Source of the DNA: Tyto alba | Taxonomy: Eukaryota > Chordata > Aves > Strigiformes > Tytonidae | NCBI RefSeq assembly: GCF_018691265.1 | Contig: NW_024881282.1 | Coordinates: 49,979,122-50,043,121, forward strand | DNA: 64,000 bases | Direction: 5' to 3' | Shown: piece by piece, positions 45,401 to 58,952 of the stretch | Layout: every line of letters begins with the position of its first letter | Numbering within the stretch: position 1 is the first letter of the stretch | Position numbers and translations under genes: made by a program | The notes under the pieces: model-generated | The model's input: the letters and a program-made list of their open reading frames with translations, nothing else | Database searches by the model: none | What the model was told of the DNA's origin: nothing

Positions 45401-48400
45401 GACCTCCAAGGGCACTGAGGTAAGGGGCGATGTCGCAGATGTTGGGGAACTTTAATGATTTATACACATTTCAAGCCTCAAAGCTGAGTTCTCACATGGG
45501 TTTAATGTTTGATGTGGATGTTCCTCAGCAAGCACCCCGAGCTCATGCTGATAAAGGTTTGCCTACATTTGTTCTATAGTTATCTATCTATCAAAAGACT
45601 TATGTGGTAATTTAATGCTTTATGGCAAGTGGTTGATAGTAAATGAAGCAATCAAAACCCACCGAATATTTTGCTTGGCAGTAACAGGGAAGAGTTACCA
45701 GGGTCTTGTGTGTCATTATCTCCCACACTGATCCTTTGGGAGTTCTTTCTACCATTTCTGTCTCCATAGCAGAAACATTGTCCTCTTCCAACTATTCACT
45801 CCATTAGATACCACTGCACTGTCACAGCACATGACTATAACAAAATTAGAAAAGCAACCTTGTTCCTGTGAATGTCACGGTGCTAATACAGCATCCTTCT
45901 GCAAGAAGGCTGACCTTACTTCATATTCTTGTGATCTTAAAGCCAGAAAAGCACACAGAGACAAGTCATCGTTTCCTTTCAGTAGCATACCACTGGAATA
46001 AAAGACCAAACATTTGTTCGACATAGGAAATGCACCTATCTATGATCAAATAAATAGCAATTTATTCAAAAAACTACATGGATTAATGGGAAACCTCAAA
46101 ACAAATGTATGTGGGCCTGATAGAGAAACAAAAATCTAGAAATAACATTGCCTTTGGCTATTTCAAATTAATCAGCATCAATTGAAAAACATATGCAAAT
46201 ATCACTTAAGTAAATTCATCCTTCTGCACTGAAATCTGTTGATCACACAAATAATGAATATCACTGGACAACTAAATATTGAATGCTGAGTATATTTTGT
46301 ACTAATTGGAGTATTTTATTATGTCATCAAGTGAAGGAAAACTGTCAGTGTTCTCAATAACTGTGTATACAATAAATGCCTGAGAGATTGTTGCCATGAG
46401 CATTATCTGTCAAGCAAATATCAGTGCCCCAATTATTGTTTCCTTTTAGCAAATCTAGAATCAACCCACAAAGAATGACAGTGGAAGAGCACTGGCACCT
46501 TTATAGCTCTGTAATTCTGCCAGGGAATGATTTAGCCAAATACCCAGATGGTGTGAATCAACACAGCTCCATTGACTTCTTCAGGGTTAACCTACTTTAG
46601 ACTATCTGAAGATCTGGCCCATGGAAATCACCAGTAGGTCTTCCAGTCACACCACTGCAGGGGTGTCCGCTGCAGTCTTAGCGTTCCAGCCGCTCTCAGG
46701 CTTATCCCAGGTCTCTCTCCATCTGATGCTTCCCAGGCAGTGCCAGCACTGATAGGGAATCTTAGCATTCATGTGGAAAAATTCATACTTAGTTTCTAGC
46801 CTAACTGCCTGAAGAGAAAAGCTTAGTATCAGAAATCGACAAAACCAAACCAAACCAAACCAAACCAAACAAACAAACAAAAAGAAACCAAACAAGCAAC
46901 AACAACAACAAGAACAACAACAACAAAACAGAAACACAAAAGTGAATAAAGCAATTCTCTTATTTTGTTGTTTTTTGTTGTTTGTTTTTTTTTTTTTTTT
47001 TAACTAAGAATATTATCTCTAAATTTCCAAACCACCTCTCCTGATTTTCTGGACATGACACGGTCCTGCTACTATGTTTTGATCAGTTAAGATTTAAAGA
47101 CAAAAAACGTAGTGTGGCTTTCCCATTTTCTGCACAAAGCCAACATGTACTTTGAACCACTTTATTCTTCAGGATGTTTTTCATGACCCTCTGTCCCAGT
47201 TTTCTTCAGAACTTCTCTTGTCTGAGCAGTTGGGAGCAGCATTTCAGATTTCAGGCACTTGATATTACCTATTGTTTGAGATTCTGGTTCAGAAGTTGAT
47301 TGTTGTCTATTTATTGGAACAAATGGACCAAGAATGGAACTGCATTCAAGAAAAAAACACAGCATCCCAAGTTCTGCAGATCTAAAATACATCATCCATA
47401 TAGATATATAACTTAATCCTCACTTGTGAGGACTGCAGTAGCTGGTAGCACTGATGTGGCTTTAAATTGTATCCATTTTCAGAACCTTTTTGGCTTGCTT
47501 TTATGTGCAATACCTCCTTTCACAAAGTCTTCAATTTTGATCAAGTTGTGTTTATGAAAAGAGAGATGACTTCTAAAACCAGGATCCACTTTTTGCAGCA
47601 AATTCCTCTGTCTTTTGTGTACATAGACTACTGTAGAATAAACCAGCCTTAGCAGAGTGACTCCTACTGAAATATGTAGGAGTATATGTAAAGCACTGAG
47701 AGCGCTTTATGAACCCCTGGTGAATCTGTTACCCACACATTGGATAAATTTGCAAGATGGCTTTGAAATAGTCTGTCTGAGTAATTATCTGTCTGTTAAA
47801 GAACCATTGTTGTTTATTTCAGTGGCTTTCTGCTATGTTACAATTAATGAATTTTTGTCCTGATTAATTTTTTCCATATTCATTAAAATGATACAATCAA
47901 GTCATTTGGGCTAAATACTTAATAAAGGTTTTCGATAGGGAATATAATCTTTACTTTTCTTGCTACTGAATAATTACAGAGAAAAATCAAATAAGAGCTT
48001 GTTTACATGAAAAATTAGAATAGTTATTTTACTTTAAATTCACATCCTTCTTAATCCTAAACAACTCTCAAAAAAAGCCTAATTTAAGTAGTGAGTAGAA
48101 CAATGATGTTATGCCTGCATAACTTTGTTTATACTCAGGACCAAAAGTAAGTTTCTCCATTTGTTTTGCTTGATTTTAATGAATTGCTATTACAAGTAGG
48201 GGATTTTCTAGGCATATGCTCCCACTCATGTGCAGGCTTATCTCATCAACATTTTGTCATTTCTGTTCTAACACACTGTGTATATGTATATATGTGTGAG
48301 GGCATACACAGGACCTCCTATCCCCTCAGATGCCTAATGTTCACTTTATGCAGCTCACTGCTGCTAGATATGGGGCTCCATGCTGTGACAACTAATGAAT

Positions 48401-48659
48401 TCTTTCCTGGTCAAGTGGCTGTGGGCTCTGCTTCTACCGAGGTAGGTTTTACACTATGCTTAACACCATACACAGCTTGATGAACGACTCTGTCAGTATT
48501 TCAAGGTATTTCAAGGATTCATTGGAATACTTTTGCACATTCTTCCTGCCTTTAATGTATTTAAATTTCTGTCCTGAATGATTCAAGAGTAACCTCTCAA
48601 TTCAATTGTATCCTTTCAGTTGTTCTGTACTATATTTCCAGACCTGCCTGAGGTCAAGT
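42495..48659. other. Gene-free stretch downstream of the provirus
   Basis: About 6.2 kb of ordinary, mostly AT-rich DNA. Short open frames show no family signature. It contains the CAA/GTT-rich region (46843-47001). I recognise no other mobile element. Confidence 0.55.
46843..47001. repeat. (AACC)n/(CAA)n simple repeat followed by a (GTT)n/poly(T) tract
   Basis: An A/C array (CCAAA units turning into CAA units, 46843-46926) is followed about 40 bases later by TTGTTGTTTTTTGTTGTTTG and a T run (to 47001). The two parts are complementary and could pair as an inverted repeat. Confidence 0.85.
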
Positions 48660-49300
48660 TCCAATAATGGGCCAACAGGAGCCTTATGAAATTCAACAAG
48701 GACAAATGCCTGGGCGATGTCAGCAGGAGCACAGCCAACAGAACAAGGAAAATGATCATTTCCCACACTCGGCAACTCTTAGGGCTCACCCAGAGCACTG
48801 TGTCCAATCTGGGGCTCCCCAGTATGGGAAAAGCACCGATAAACTGGAGGGAGTCCAGGGAGGGCCACCATGATGGTCAGGGACAGAGCACGTGACCTGT
48901 GAGGACGGGCTGAGGGACTGGGGCTTGTTCACCTGGAGGGGGAATGTCTTTGGGGGGACCACACACACAGAAGCCTCCAGGAGGTTATCAAGGAGATGGA
49001 GCCAGGTCCTTCCCAGTGGTGCTTGTCTGGAGGCTGAGAACCAACAAATACAAGGTGAAACCATGGACGTTCAGCCTGGACAGAAGAAATGTTTCCCCAT
49101 GAGGACAACCAAGCAGTGGATCCAGGTTGCCCAGAGCACCTGTGCAGTCTCTGTCCCTGGAGGTTTTGAAGCCCACACTGTGGGTACAGACCGGAGCAAC
49201 CTGGTCTGGCCTTGTAGCTGACCCTGCTGTGAGTATGAGGTTGGGCTGGAGGCCTCCTGAGGCCCCCCCTTCCAGCCTGAACTACCCCATAATCCTATAT
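48660..49300 (+). mobile_element. CR1 LINE 3' fragment, about 0.64 kb
   Basis: A plus-strand CR1 tail, longer than the one at 28319. It starts in the end of the reverse-transcriptase ORF region (GCCTTATGAAATTCAACAAGG). It continues through the conserved 3' untranslated blocks (GGCTGAGGGACTGGGGCTTG, GAGGTTATCAAGGAGATGGA and GTGGATCCAGGTTGCCCAGA) and ends near CTTCCAGCCTGAACTACCCC. Open frames of up to 109 codons in it are remnants and not host genes. It is 5'-truncated, as is typical. Confidence 0.95.
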
Positions 49301-52300
49301 GTGTCAGAGAGGAATTAAACTATGCAATATATTCTCTTTGTGATCTGGGCAATATGAAATGTCACTGATGTCCTTCTACCCCTCAAGACATGTATTGTTG
49401 TTTCAAATCTTGCAGGCATGTCATAAAGCTTACCTAAGCAAATCTTGGAAATAAACTAAAAAAATATTCCTTTTTTTGATTCTGAAAGTTATGAAACATG
49501 AGCCAAATATGAAATAATGCTTCGCTAAAAGAAGAATAATTTACAGCAGCATTCAATCAGATAGTTTAGGAAGAAATAAAGCCCTAGTATTAGGTTATGC
49601 TAAATATAAAGTGCCAAACCAAGTCTGGATGTAACTCTTTAGGGTTTTGATTAAATTACTTGAGATCTGAATGGAATACGAAAATACTTTTGAGTTTTCC
49701 TACCACATACCTAATGCACTGTTGGCCTGGAAAAGGGATTAGAAATTGAAGGACGTGGAGAATTGTACCAGAGCAAGAGTTTGTTTGTGGAGAAACCTCA
49801 CAGCATTTCACTGATGTTTTCACTTAGTGACCTGTGTACAACTAAATGTCTCCTCCAAACACACAGAGCACATTGAATTAAGTATAAATGTCTTATCTGG
49901 CTGCCTTGGATGTTTAGGCCACAAATTTCAGGTACAGAACTTAGCACAATAGAGTCAGTGCTTGCTGATTAGATTTCTGAAGAATTATCACCAGACAGAA
50001 AGTTAATTATTAGTTTTTGGTATTATTAGCATCTTGCAATAGTGCTACTAATTCTTATCAGCTGATCTTTAGCTGTCTCTTACCAGAATCTAGCAAAAAC
50101 TCTGAATCTCAGCACCACCAGCTATTGAGAAGGTTTGGAAAGAGAGCTATGTAATTTTAGTATAAAATCATCTCATTATCCTCTCAGCAAAATAATCATT
50201 CAGTACAAGCCATTGGAAGCAGACATTCTTTCCTGTTAACTACTATTAACATTCTCACTACTTAGCAAAAATATTAAAACAAATATAGAAGTATCTTAGC
50301 CTGAAGTGAGAAAAAACAATATGTAACAAAAATCAACCTTCCCAGGTTCTGGACATGTCAAAAATTGTTAAATGCTCAGCAGTCCCAGACCTAACTGCTA
50401 ATGGGATAAATCTAAAACCTCTTTGTCAATTAATTAACTTATCCCTGCTTCTCAAATTAAGAAAACAAATAAGGATAAACATGTAATTTTCTTTCATTCT
50501 ATGCTTCAATTCCCAAAAGTGCTGCAAGTACATTTTCTATGAACAGCCTCAAATGATGTAAATGATGCAAAAGGTACAGTAGATGAACATAGCCAGAAGG
50601 AAACCTTCAAAATATCATTCTCTATTTGTTTTTTTTTTTAAAAAAAAAAACACAAAAATTAAGTGTTGAACTGCAGAGGTGTACAAGAGTAGGTGAATAA
50701 GACTCTGTCTCTGACAGCTGCGACCACAAAATTTCCACTGAAAATTATTTATGCACAGAGAAGCCAAGTACAGAGGGCACCCTCCAACACCCACTTGATA
50801 AAATGTCAAACAGTGCTTCTCCTGCCATTCAGTTCTAACATAAAGATAAAAAGTGAATTATTATCCTCTTCCTTCAAATCCTTATCACCTTAGGACCTCC
50901 TCACCCAGAAGGGACTTTAGTCCACATCTTCTGCAAGAGTCCAAACCAACAGTTTTGCAGGAAGATTGACAAACAAATAGTGAAACTTGGCCACTCTCAC
51001 TCAAAAAGGAGGAGAATAACCACTGTTATCAATGGATGTTCTGCTGCTTTTCCCACGCAGGTGTGTCTTGGAGCCACTGGGAAGAACAACAGGACATGCA
51101 GTTGTAGGGATCTTTGTGATGACACAGCCCCACCAGAGCTGTAGCCCTGTGCTCAGGACCTTCAGCATGGAGACAAAGTCATAAGTTTGACTCCTGCTCC
51201 CAGGACTGCTTCTTTTTTTACCCAGATCTCTCACATTAACTACAAATTTGAAGGAAAGGGAAAGCTGTCAGTCCCATTCTTTGATAAATGATATCAGGGA
51301 TTATCCAAGTGAGAGAAATTTAGGCTGAGAATGGTGGTGCCTTTCTATCACCAGAGCTCCATGCTGGTGTTGAAAAAGCAGCTTTGAATGGGTTCTACTT
51401 AAGTAACTCTGAACTGGTTCCTGTGAGTAACTCTGCTTGGTTTTCCACTTCATTTGCAGGGCTCTTCAGTTACTAATCTGGGACACAGTTCATGGGAGAG
51501 TTAAGCATTTCAATTCAGGAGCTGGGAAACAGATACTCAAAAAGTTGCAGCATGGCACCTGACTCTTTACCAGTCATGTCCACGACTGGTGAGTAATGTA
51601 TAATCTCCCAGTTGTTTCTGTATCTAAAATACAAGGATTCTAATAAGCCACAGAGCAGTTCAAATGCTGTGATTTTTTATTTTTTTTTCTGAGAAGCCAG
51701 AAAGGAAGATTATGGAAAAGAAAAAGACTTATGGGGAAAAGGTATTTGCTTATGAATTAGTAGATAAACAAATAGAATGGGTTGAAAAGTGGAAATCCAG
51801 CTGAACAAAATAAATTCTTGATCTACCTAATTTTCAAAAGATGATGATAGGTGCTGTAGATTTTTTCTCTTCAGGAAGCCCATTTGCCATTTCTTCTGCA
51901 CACCAGAAGTCTCCATCAATCAGTGGTTGTTCTTGAGATATCTCCCTATCTCAGGGAGATCCCCTGTTGCCTTCTAAGACATTTTCTTGTCTAACATGCA
52001 AAGGACAAATCTAAAGCTGAAACTCCTCTCTTTTTCATTGTAAGATAAAGATACAACTAATTCACATCAGCAGTCACTATATGGAACATAAATTATTTCA
52101 GATTCCTTTCAGAATTCTCTAAGCTTAAACCTATCAGCCCAGCAAGGTATTTGGACATCTGAGCTTAAAGCATATGAGCTACCTTAGGATTTCATGTGAT
52201 TTAGTTAACTTGAGTTCGCTTACTGAATCGGGTTGACATAAAACACTAATCTTTCTCTTGCCTCCCTCTGACACGTATTACTGTGGACAGTAAATATTCT

Positions 52301-55300
52301 GTTTCATAACTGGGCACAGAATTGCAACAGTAGTTGTGGTTTTCAAAGAAATAACATTAAAAATGATGATCAGGAACAGTTTTACCTATTGTTGCATTTT
52401 AAAAGGTGGCATACAATTATATGATTAATACCTAGTGTAAAACTGTACATGCATTACGTGTTGGTAGAAGAGATCATGTTCTCTAGGTATTCAACTATGA
52501 GTCACACCAAAAGACCTGCTACCCAGTGTGAACCGACTCCCTCAAATTATCCATGAAGATAGCTTCAATTTATGGCTGAAGCAACTCCTAACGCCCCACT
52601 GTTTTGATACATTCCTTAGACTACAGACTTGCTACCATTTTTCTTTGCCTTTTTTTTGGTAGCAGTTATGCACCAAGACTTCACTGTACTGGTACGCACA
52701 GAGAGAAGCTGCGATGATGGGCACAGGCTGGGTGTGCTGCAGGCATAGCAGGCCTGGGGAACTAGGCTGACACCTAAAAGGTGAATGATGCTGCCACCTG
52801 GGACACTGCTGCCTCCCCGCCTGGCCTGGCTGCCAGGCAGGCTCCTCTGGGTACTTGGGCTGGGACAGGCCAGCTACGCAAAGGTGCAGTTAAGCAGAGA
52901 TATGGTTTTTTGCAGGGGTCGATGGCCCTTATTCATCACTATATTTAGACACCTGTTCCTACACAAGTTGTTTTTTGGCTGTAACCTGTGCTTGTCTAAA
53001 GGTGTGCTCTGCAGGATATTCTTGATGTTATTAACAATTAGATTTGCTTGTGCCCATTTATACCCACTCACCAGCCCCTGGGTACTACTGTGTTGTTAAA
53101 AATACGGAAGAAATGCAAACTAACATTCTCTATGTGTGATGTTTTCATACTGTTTATCACAGTATCAACATAATAGCTGAAATAATACTGAGAAATATGA
53201 GGAAAAAAAAATCACAGTACACCTGCTCTATCTCTGTGCATTAAAGTATTAGAACAATATTCCTAAAAAAGGCAAACTGCCACTGACAGGCACCTCACTG
53301 TGCAGTGGAGGTAGCAACCTTCAGTCCCAATGAATGGTCTGTCCTACTGCAACAACTAGAATACGGCCCAAAGACCTGATCCTCTCCCCTTTCTTGGGAT
53401 ATTGAATTGTTTCGCCAGCCCTGCTGCCCTCTTTCCCTGTAGCCCCACACCATGTCTTCGCATGACCAGAAGGAAGCACCTTCACCATATAACCAACACA
53501 CCAAGGCCAGGTGGCAGGTGCCGGCTTCATGCTGCACTCCGCAACCAGGACTGCTTGGTAACCTCTCATCTGGCTGAAAACATAACACTTATGTAAGGAG
53601 AGTACATAGGTGAGATTCAGGCACCTTCCTGTCACATGAGGAGATGACCATCAATCTGCCCACATGATGGAAACACATCTTGGCCTGTGGTGACAAGGGG
53701 CTGGATTATCCCCCCAGAAAACCTTATCTGACCTTCTCCAGTTGAAAGATTCATGCCAGTGATGCATATCCTGATGTATTTTTGATTCTGTTGTCAGTTG
53801 CTTCCAAGCCACTGCTTAGCACATACTTAGTGTATGTTCATTGGCTTGGTCCTGCATTCAAAAGCACATTTCTTACCTTAAAATCCTTGTTTAAGCCATA
53901 TGGGAATCACTCATATGCACAGTTCCTTTGATGAATGAGATCAGCTTATCCATAGAATGACATGACCAAGCCCTACAGAAATAGATGTCCAAGTCACCCT
54001 TTCCAGCCTTCCTTCTCCACCTACTTCTCCACAGAAAGGAGGTCACATATTTCTGCTGTAAATGAATTGGCACCTCTTCTCTTTTCATCAGCGGATGTAG
54101 CACTTAAGCAGAATTCAACACTAACCAGATGCTTCACGCCATTCCCTTAATAAGTGCAGACCACTTAATGGGAGAGTTTAAAGGATCAAGTAACTGAAGC
54201 GAATTTATTAAAGCAAAGGCACAGAAATTCCAATTAATGATGGCTGGCATGAAATGAATTGCTCCTTTTCTGAAATACACGCTAAAAAGTGTCTTCAAAG
54301 GAATTATCTGACAGTTTCATTTATACATTTATACATTCTATAATTATAGCTCCCAGACTTATCTCTCAACCTTCTTTATTTCCATTCACACATGCAAAAA
54401 AAAAAAAAAAAAAAAAAAAAGGCTGTAGAGATTTTATTTACTGCATAGGAATAGAGTTTATATCTCAGAGCTTATTTTGATAGAATAAGAATCAGGGTGA
54501 GCCTAGTAAAAAGTACAAAAGAGCCTCAGTTTTTGTCCACAGAAGGGGAGGAGGTTCCACTTCCTGATATAATGACTCTGGATACACTATGTCAGGTACG
54601 TCTTCTTGTCAGATACAAGTAAGTGCCTGTTTCTTCATGCACATGAAAACCTTAAAATATTTGCTTTCCGCAAAATAAAATAGCCTTGCTTCCAAAGCAG
54701 GTGGGCCATGGTAGCCTAAAGGAATTTGCAAAGCAGGAAATGTTTCGGTGTTAAGTCTTCTGTTATTCCATGCATGTGCACAGTTTACAATATGTACTAA
54801 GTGCATAAATATTTATTATAGTTTTATAATTGTGCTTTTACTGTGTGGTTCACTGATACGGAGCTTAGAAGCCTTCTCTGCTTCTCAGTTTTGCATTCAA
54901 TAAAATGTACACCAAAGTACAATCCTCAGATCAAATAGTGCCGAATGAACTGAGATGTACAGACACTTATGTCTAGCTCTCCATGTACTACGTAAAACTG
55001 CCAAAGTGTATTTACAAGGCAGAAAGAGACCATATCAAAGGAGCTACTTTCTCATGTCTTCTAACAACACTGCAGATTTGTTTCAACTTGAAATCTTCCT
55101 TGTTTGATACTTCCTCAAGAACTGTAAATATGAGCAAACAAGTTTAGTAGTGACAAATGTTGCCTTCCAAATTCCAATCATATCTGTTCTTAGTTATAGC
55201 AATTTCTACCAAACAAAAAATCCCACAAACCATTGGAGCTATTTATACTCTTATCATTTTTAAGACTTAGAAATACAGACCTGGAGTAAACCCAGTCACT

Positions 55301-58300
55301 TGAATTGTGGAGATGTCCATTCCAAGTATATTTTTTCTAGTGATCATTGCTGACTTGTCATCGAGATCTATTGGCCTTCCCCAGTTTTTTTACTGCTGAA
55401 AAATAATTTTATTTTTTCAGTATTTATCCTGATCCTTTTATAAGCTCTCTGCTTTTGTTCGCAGTATTATTTAACTTGTTCTCCTAAATAAATCTGGAGG
55501 AACCTTGGCCTCAAAATCACAATGCCAATTTTGTCTCCTTTATCATCCTTTCAGCTGGAATACATGCTTTCAGACCCAGTGAGTCAAATTCCCAACTTTC
55601 TTACTGCACATTGAACCATAAGTTCTTAATGAATCTCTTCGCTAGCAAGCGATAAAAAGGACTTTAATGCAGTCCACTCTGATACCTATTCAGAGAATAG
55701 TGACTATGTGTGCTCACTCAGCTCAGAACTGCTCTGACAAGGGAATCTGAAGTGCATTAAGCAGTTTCCAATCTTTATATCTGAATACGACAGTTCATGA
55801 TTAATGACCAGTTGCAAAAAGACCTCTGCTTTGCACCTGCAAAATGACAGCGAGCAGGGAGGTGTCCAGGCATCTGGCTGCCGCTGAAGCAGCAGAAATG
55901 CCTACCTTCACATGCAAGTTATAAATCACTAAACAGTTAAGTCCCAAAAATACTCAGTGAACAAGAAAAAGAATGAGGAAATGCAAGTGGGCACTGTGGC
56001 AGAGGATTGATGCAGATTTGGGTTCCTAGAACATGGAGTCCATGTGGATGTTTAAAAACGAGAGGCTTACATTTGCTGTAAGGCAAACCTATGTATGGAA
56101 ATTGCTGTTTGCCAAATACAGGGAATATATCCTCAACCTCTGCCTTGATTTTCTTTAAATTAATGGAATACATTAAGAAAAAAGGGAAAATACGTAAGGT
56201 CTTAGGGGCAAAATACATACACTGCATCCAGAATGCTCTTAAAAAATAAAGATATACAAAAACCCAAAATCATAGCAAAGCACAGCAACAAAAACTCTCA
56301 ACTCATTTTGCAAAATGTATTGACCATGGTATCTCTTTCCATGCAAATGTGTCTACTCCTCCTGAGAGGGTTCCTGTGTCAGTGAAGGAGCTATCCTCTG
56401 TGACAAGCCAGCTATATCCTCAACACCAGTGTGTCAATGAACATAACTTCCTCAACATTCTTTAAAAACTTTTATACACAGATTTATATTTAGGCAATGT
56501 GTAGACTGTGCATGTGAATTAATCCTCTGCAGAGAGGTGCTGTGATACTGCTTCAAGTAGTATCTCTTCTTGATCTGCAGCCCAGAATCCACTGATTTTG
56601 CTGGAGGGACCTGGGCATGAAGTATCGACCAATCCAAAGCACATAACTCCTAGTTATTCCTTAAACAAAATCCATCCGGGATTTGTCCACAACCCAGAAA
56701 AATCTCCAACTATTTCTGAATGGCAAAGAAAGACACTCTGGATATTGTAAGGTCTATTGGCCAGAAAGAAGGTGCAAGATGGGGTGTGACAGAGGAGCCA
56801 TTCAATAAGGCCACTGCAGAAGGAAATTCTTGGGTTTCATGGGCTCCCACGCTTTTTCTTTTACCCTATCTTTGCATGATATGCAAACTGCTACCCCCTC
56901 TTCTGTACACACAGGTGGAGAATAGCAAGTGGGCCAAGTAATAGGTCAAAGTCAGGGTACCATTAAAAAGGCAGGTACAAATTTTTCTCTTCCTTCAACA
57001 CACAGCAACTCTCGCCTTCCTGAACACAGCAGCTGGATCTACTTCTCTGACTATAGCTGACAATATTTATAACAGTTTGCTATACCAATTTCCTGCAGTT
57101 CCACCTGGATTTTATCAGCTTACATGTTTTCCCAAAATACATTTTTTACTTTATCTGTTTTACTAACATTACGATTTGCAGCAAATGGCTTTGTTTGGAT
57201 CTTGGGGTTTCTTACTTGCCATGCTTCCTCAGACACAGATTCAGTTCTACAATGGAATAAACATACAGGGAGTTCAGCTTGTGGTCTGGTGATTATATTG
57301 TCACAAAACTATTTTTAAAGAAAACAAGGAGTCATTAAATCATATTTTCTCTTTGGAACAAGTTATTCTTTCATTTCTGCTCAACCCATCAAAGAAAGCT
57401 TTTTTATTTAACACAAATAAAGTACATGCAAACAGCATGAGATGCCCATGGTAACTGTGTTTTCACTGACACGTTATTATAGAGGGCATTTTCATCCCTT
57501 CCTTCTTTCCTTAGCGTTTTTTAGCAGCCTTGTTCAAGACTAGCACCAACTTTAATTCAGTAATACTACATTGGGAAGTAAATGAGACCCACTCAGCAGT
57601 AGAAAATTGATGTGCAATACCATCTGACATGTTTATGGCAGCATTTAATTATTTAATCAATTTAATAACAGAATATTTAAACCAGCATATAAAAAAAAAA
57701 TCACTGGGCATATCCAATTCAGTCTATAAATCAGACATTTTGCTCTTCTATTTTCATTCTTCAATTACATTCTGCAAGCTAATCGGCAACACTTGATGGG
57801 AATATAGGATGTAGACAGACTATAACAGGTGGAGTAATCAGATCTTCACAAGAAAATTAATTTGTACAGCTGCTATTCCTCTCTCATACACACACATTCA
57901 GATTTGCACACACAGCCAAGCAAACAGCCCTGAGTATTGCTAATTGTGATTACAGCCAAATGTCATAAAACACATTTCACTATATTCAAGGGAATGATAG
58001 CTGTGCTCATTCTTTTATCTTTTTATTTTCCTTGACATTATCTTTGTAATCTTCAGATATATTTTTGCTTGCTTTTCTTCTTGATGTGTGAACAAAATAA
58101 TTGTCTTGTATCCCAGTATTCATACCTGGTTTATTTGAACTTCATTAAAATCACTCTGTTAATTTCTGAATTGAATAGAATGTCAAATTGTGTAACTCTT
58201 GTTCTCATGAGACACAATGAGACACAACAGTATGAAAAGTAATAATAAAATATTTATAAGAATATTCCATCAAGACTAAATTTCTCCCATCATATATTAT

Positions 58301-58365
58301 CATTTCAAGCAGCTAAAATTCTTACTTTCAGAAGAGCAAGCAATTCTGGCTCTGTGAAACTGTTA
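49301..58365. other. Gene-free AT-rich stretch with a small GC-rich patch
   Basis: About 9 kb with no recognisable exon, RNA gene or transposon. A GC-rich patch (about 52690-52880) lies next to an open frame of 104 codons (52785-53099) that shows no family pattern. A 25-base A run is at 54396-54420. The part near 57500-58350 is low in repeats and rich in homeodomain-like TAATTA motifs. Confidence 0.5.
54396..54420. repeat. Poly(A) tract, 25 bases
   Basis: A homopolymer run on the plus strand preceded by CACATGC. No retroposed gene body is recognisable upstream. Confidence 0.95.
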
Positions 58366-58370
58366 GGCAT

Positions 58371-58947
58371 TGTTGTGGTTTAACCCTAACAAGCAACTAA
58401 GCACCAATCAGCCGCTCACTCACTCCTCCCTGCTCCCAGTGGGACAGGGAGAAGACTTGAAAAAAATGTAAAATTCATGGGCTGAGATAAGAACAGTTTA
58501 ATAACTAAACTAAAATATAATAATAGCAATAATAATAAAATATAATAATTGTAATGAAAATTAATACAATACAAAAGAGAGAGAAATAAAACCCAAGAAA
58601 GACAAGTGATGCACAGTGCAATTGCTCACTAACTGATGCCCAAGCTGTCCCCCAGCCAACCCCCCTCCCCCCCAGTTTATATACTGTGCATGACATCCTA
58701 TGGTATGGAATATCCCTTTCGCTAGTTTGAGACAGCTGTCCTGGCTGTGCTCCCTCTCAGCTTCTTGTGCACCTCCTCGCTGGCAGAGCATGAGAAACTG
58801 AAAAATCCTTGACTTGGGATAAGCACTACTTAACAACAATTAAAACATCAGTGTGTTATCAACATTATTCTCACACTGAACCCAAAACACAGCACTGTAC
58901 CAACTTCTAGGAAGAAAATTAACTCTATCCCAGCCAAAACTAGGACA
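58371..58947 (-). mobile_element. Solo LTR of an avian endogenous retrovirus (longer variant)
   Basis: On the plus strand it runs from TGTTGTGGTTTAACCC to CCAAAACTAGGACA. It is flanked by a perfect 5-bp duplication, GGCAT (58366-58370 and 58948-58952). Transcription would be on the minus strand: it starts TGTCCTAGTTTTGGCTGGGA and has TATATAAACTGGGGG (plus 58677-58684 region) downstream of a decayed CRE-like element. It belongs to the same family as the LTR at 22392-22803 but keeps about 190 bases missing there. No viral genes adjoin it. Confidence 0.95.
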
Positions 58948-58952
58948 GGCAT

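Noticed and set aside
48892..49221. A 109-codon plus-strand open frame
   Set aside because: It lies in the 3' untranslated part of a CR1 fragment.
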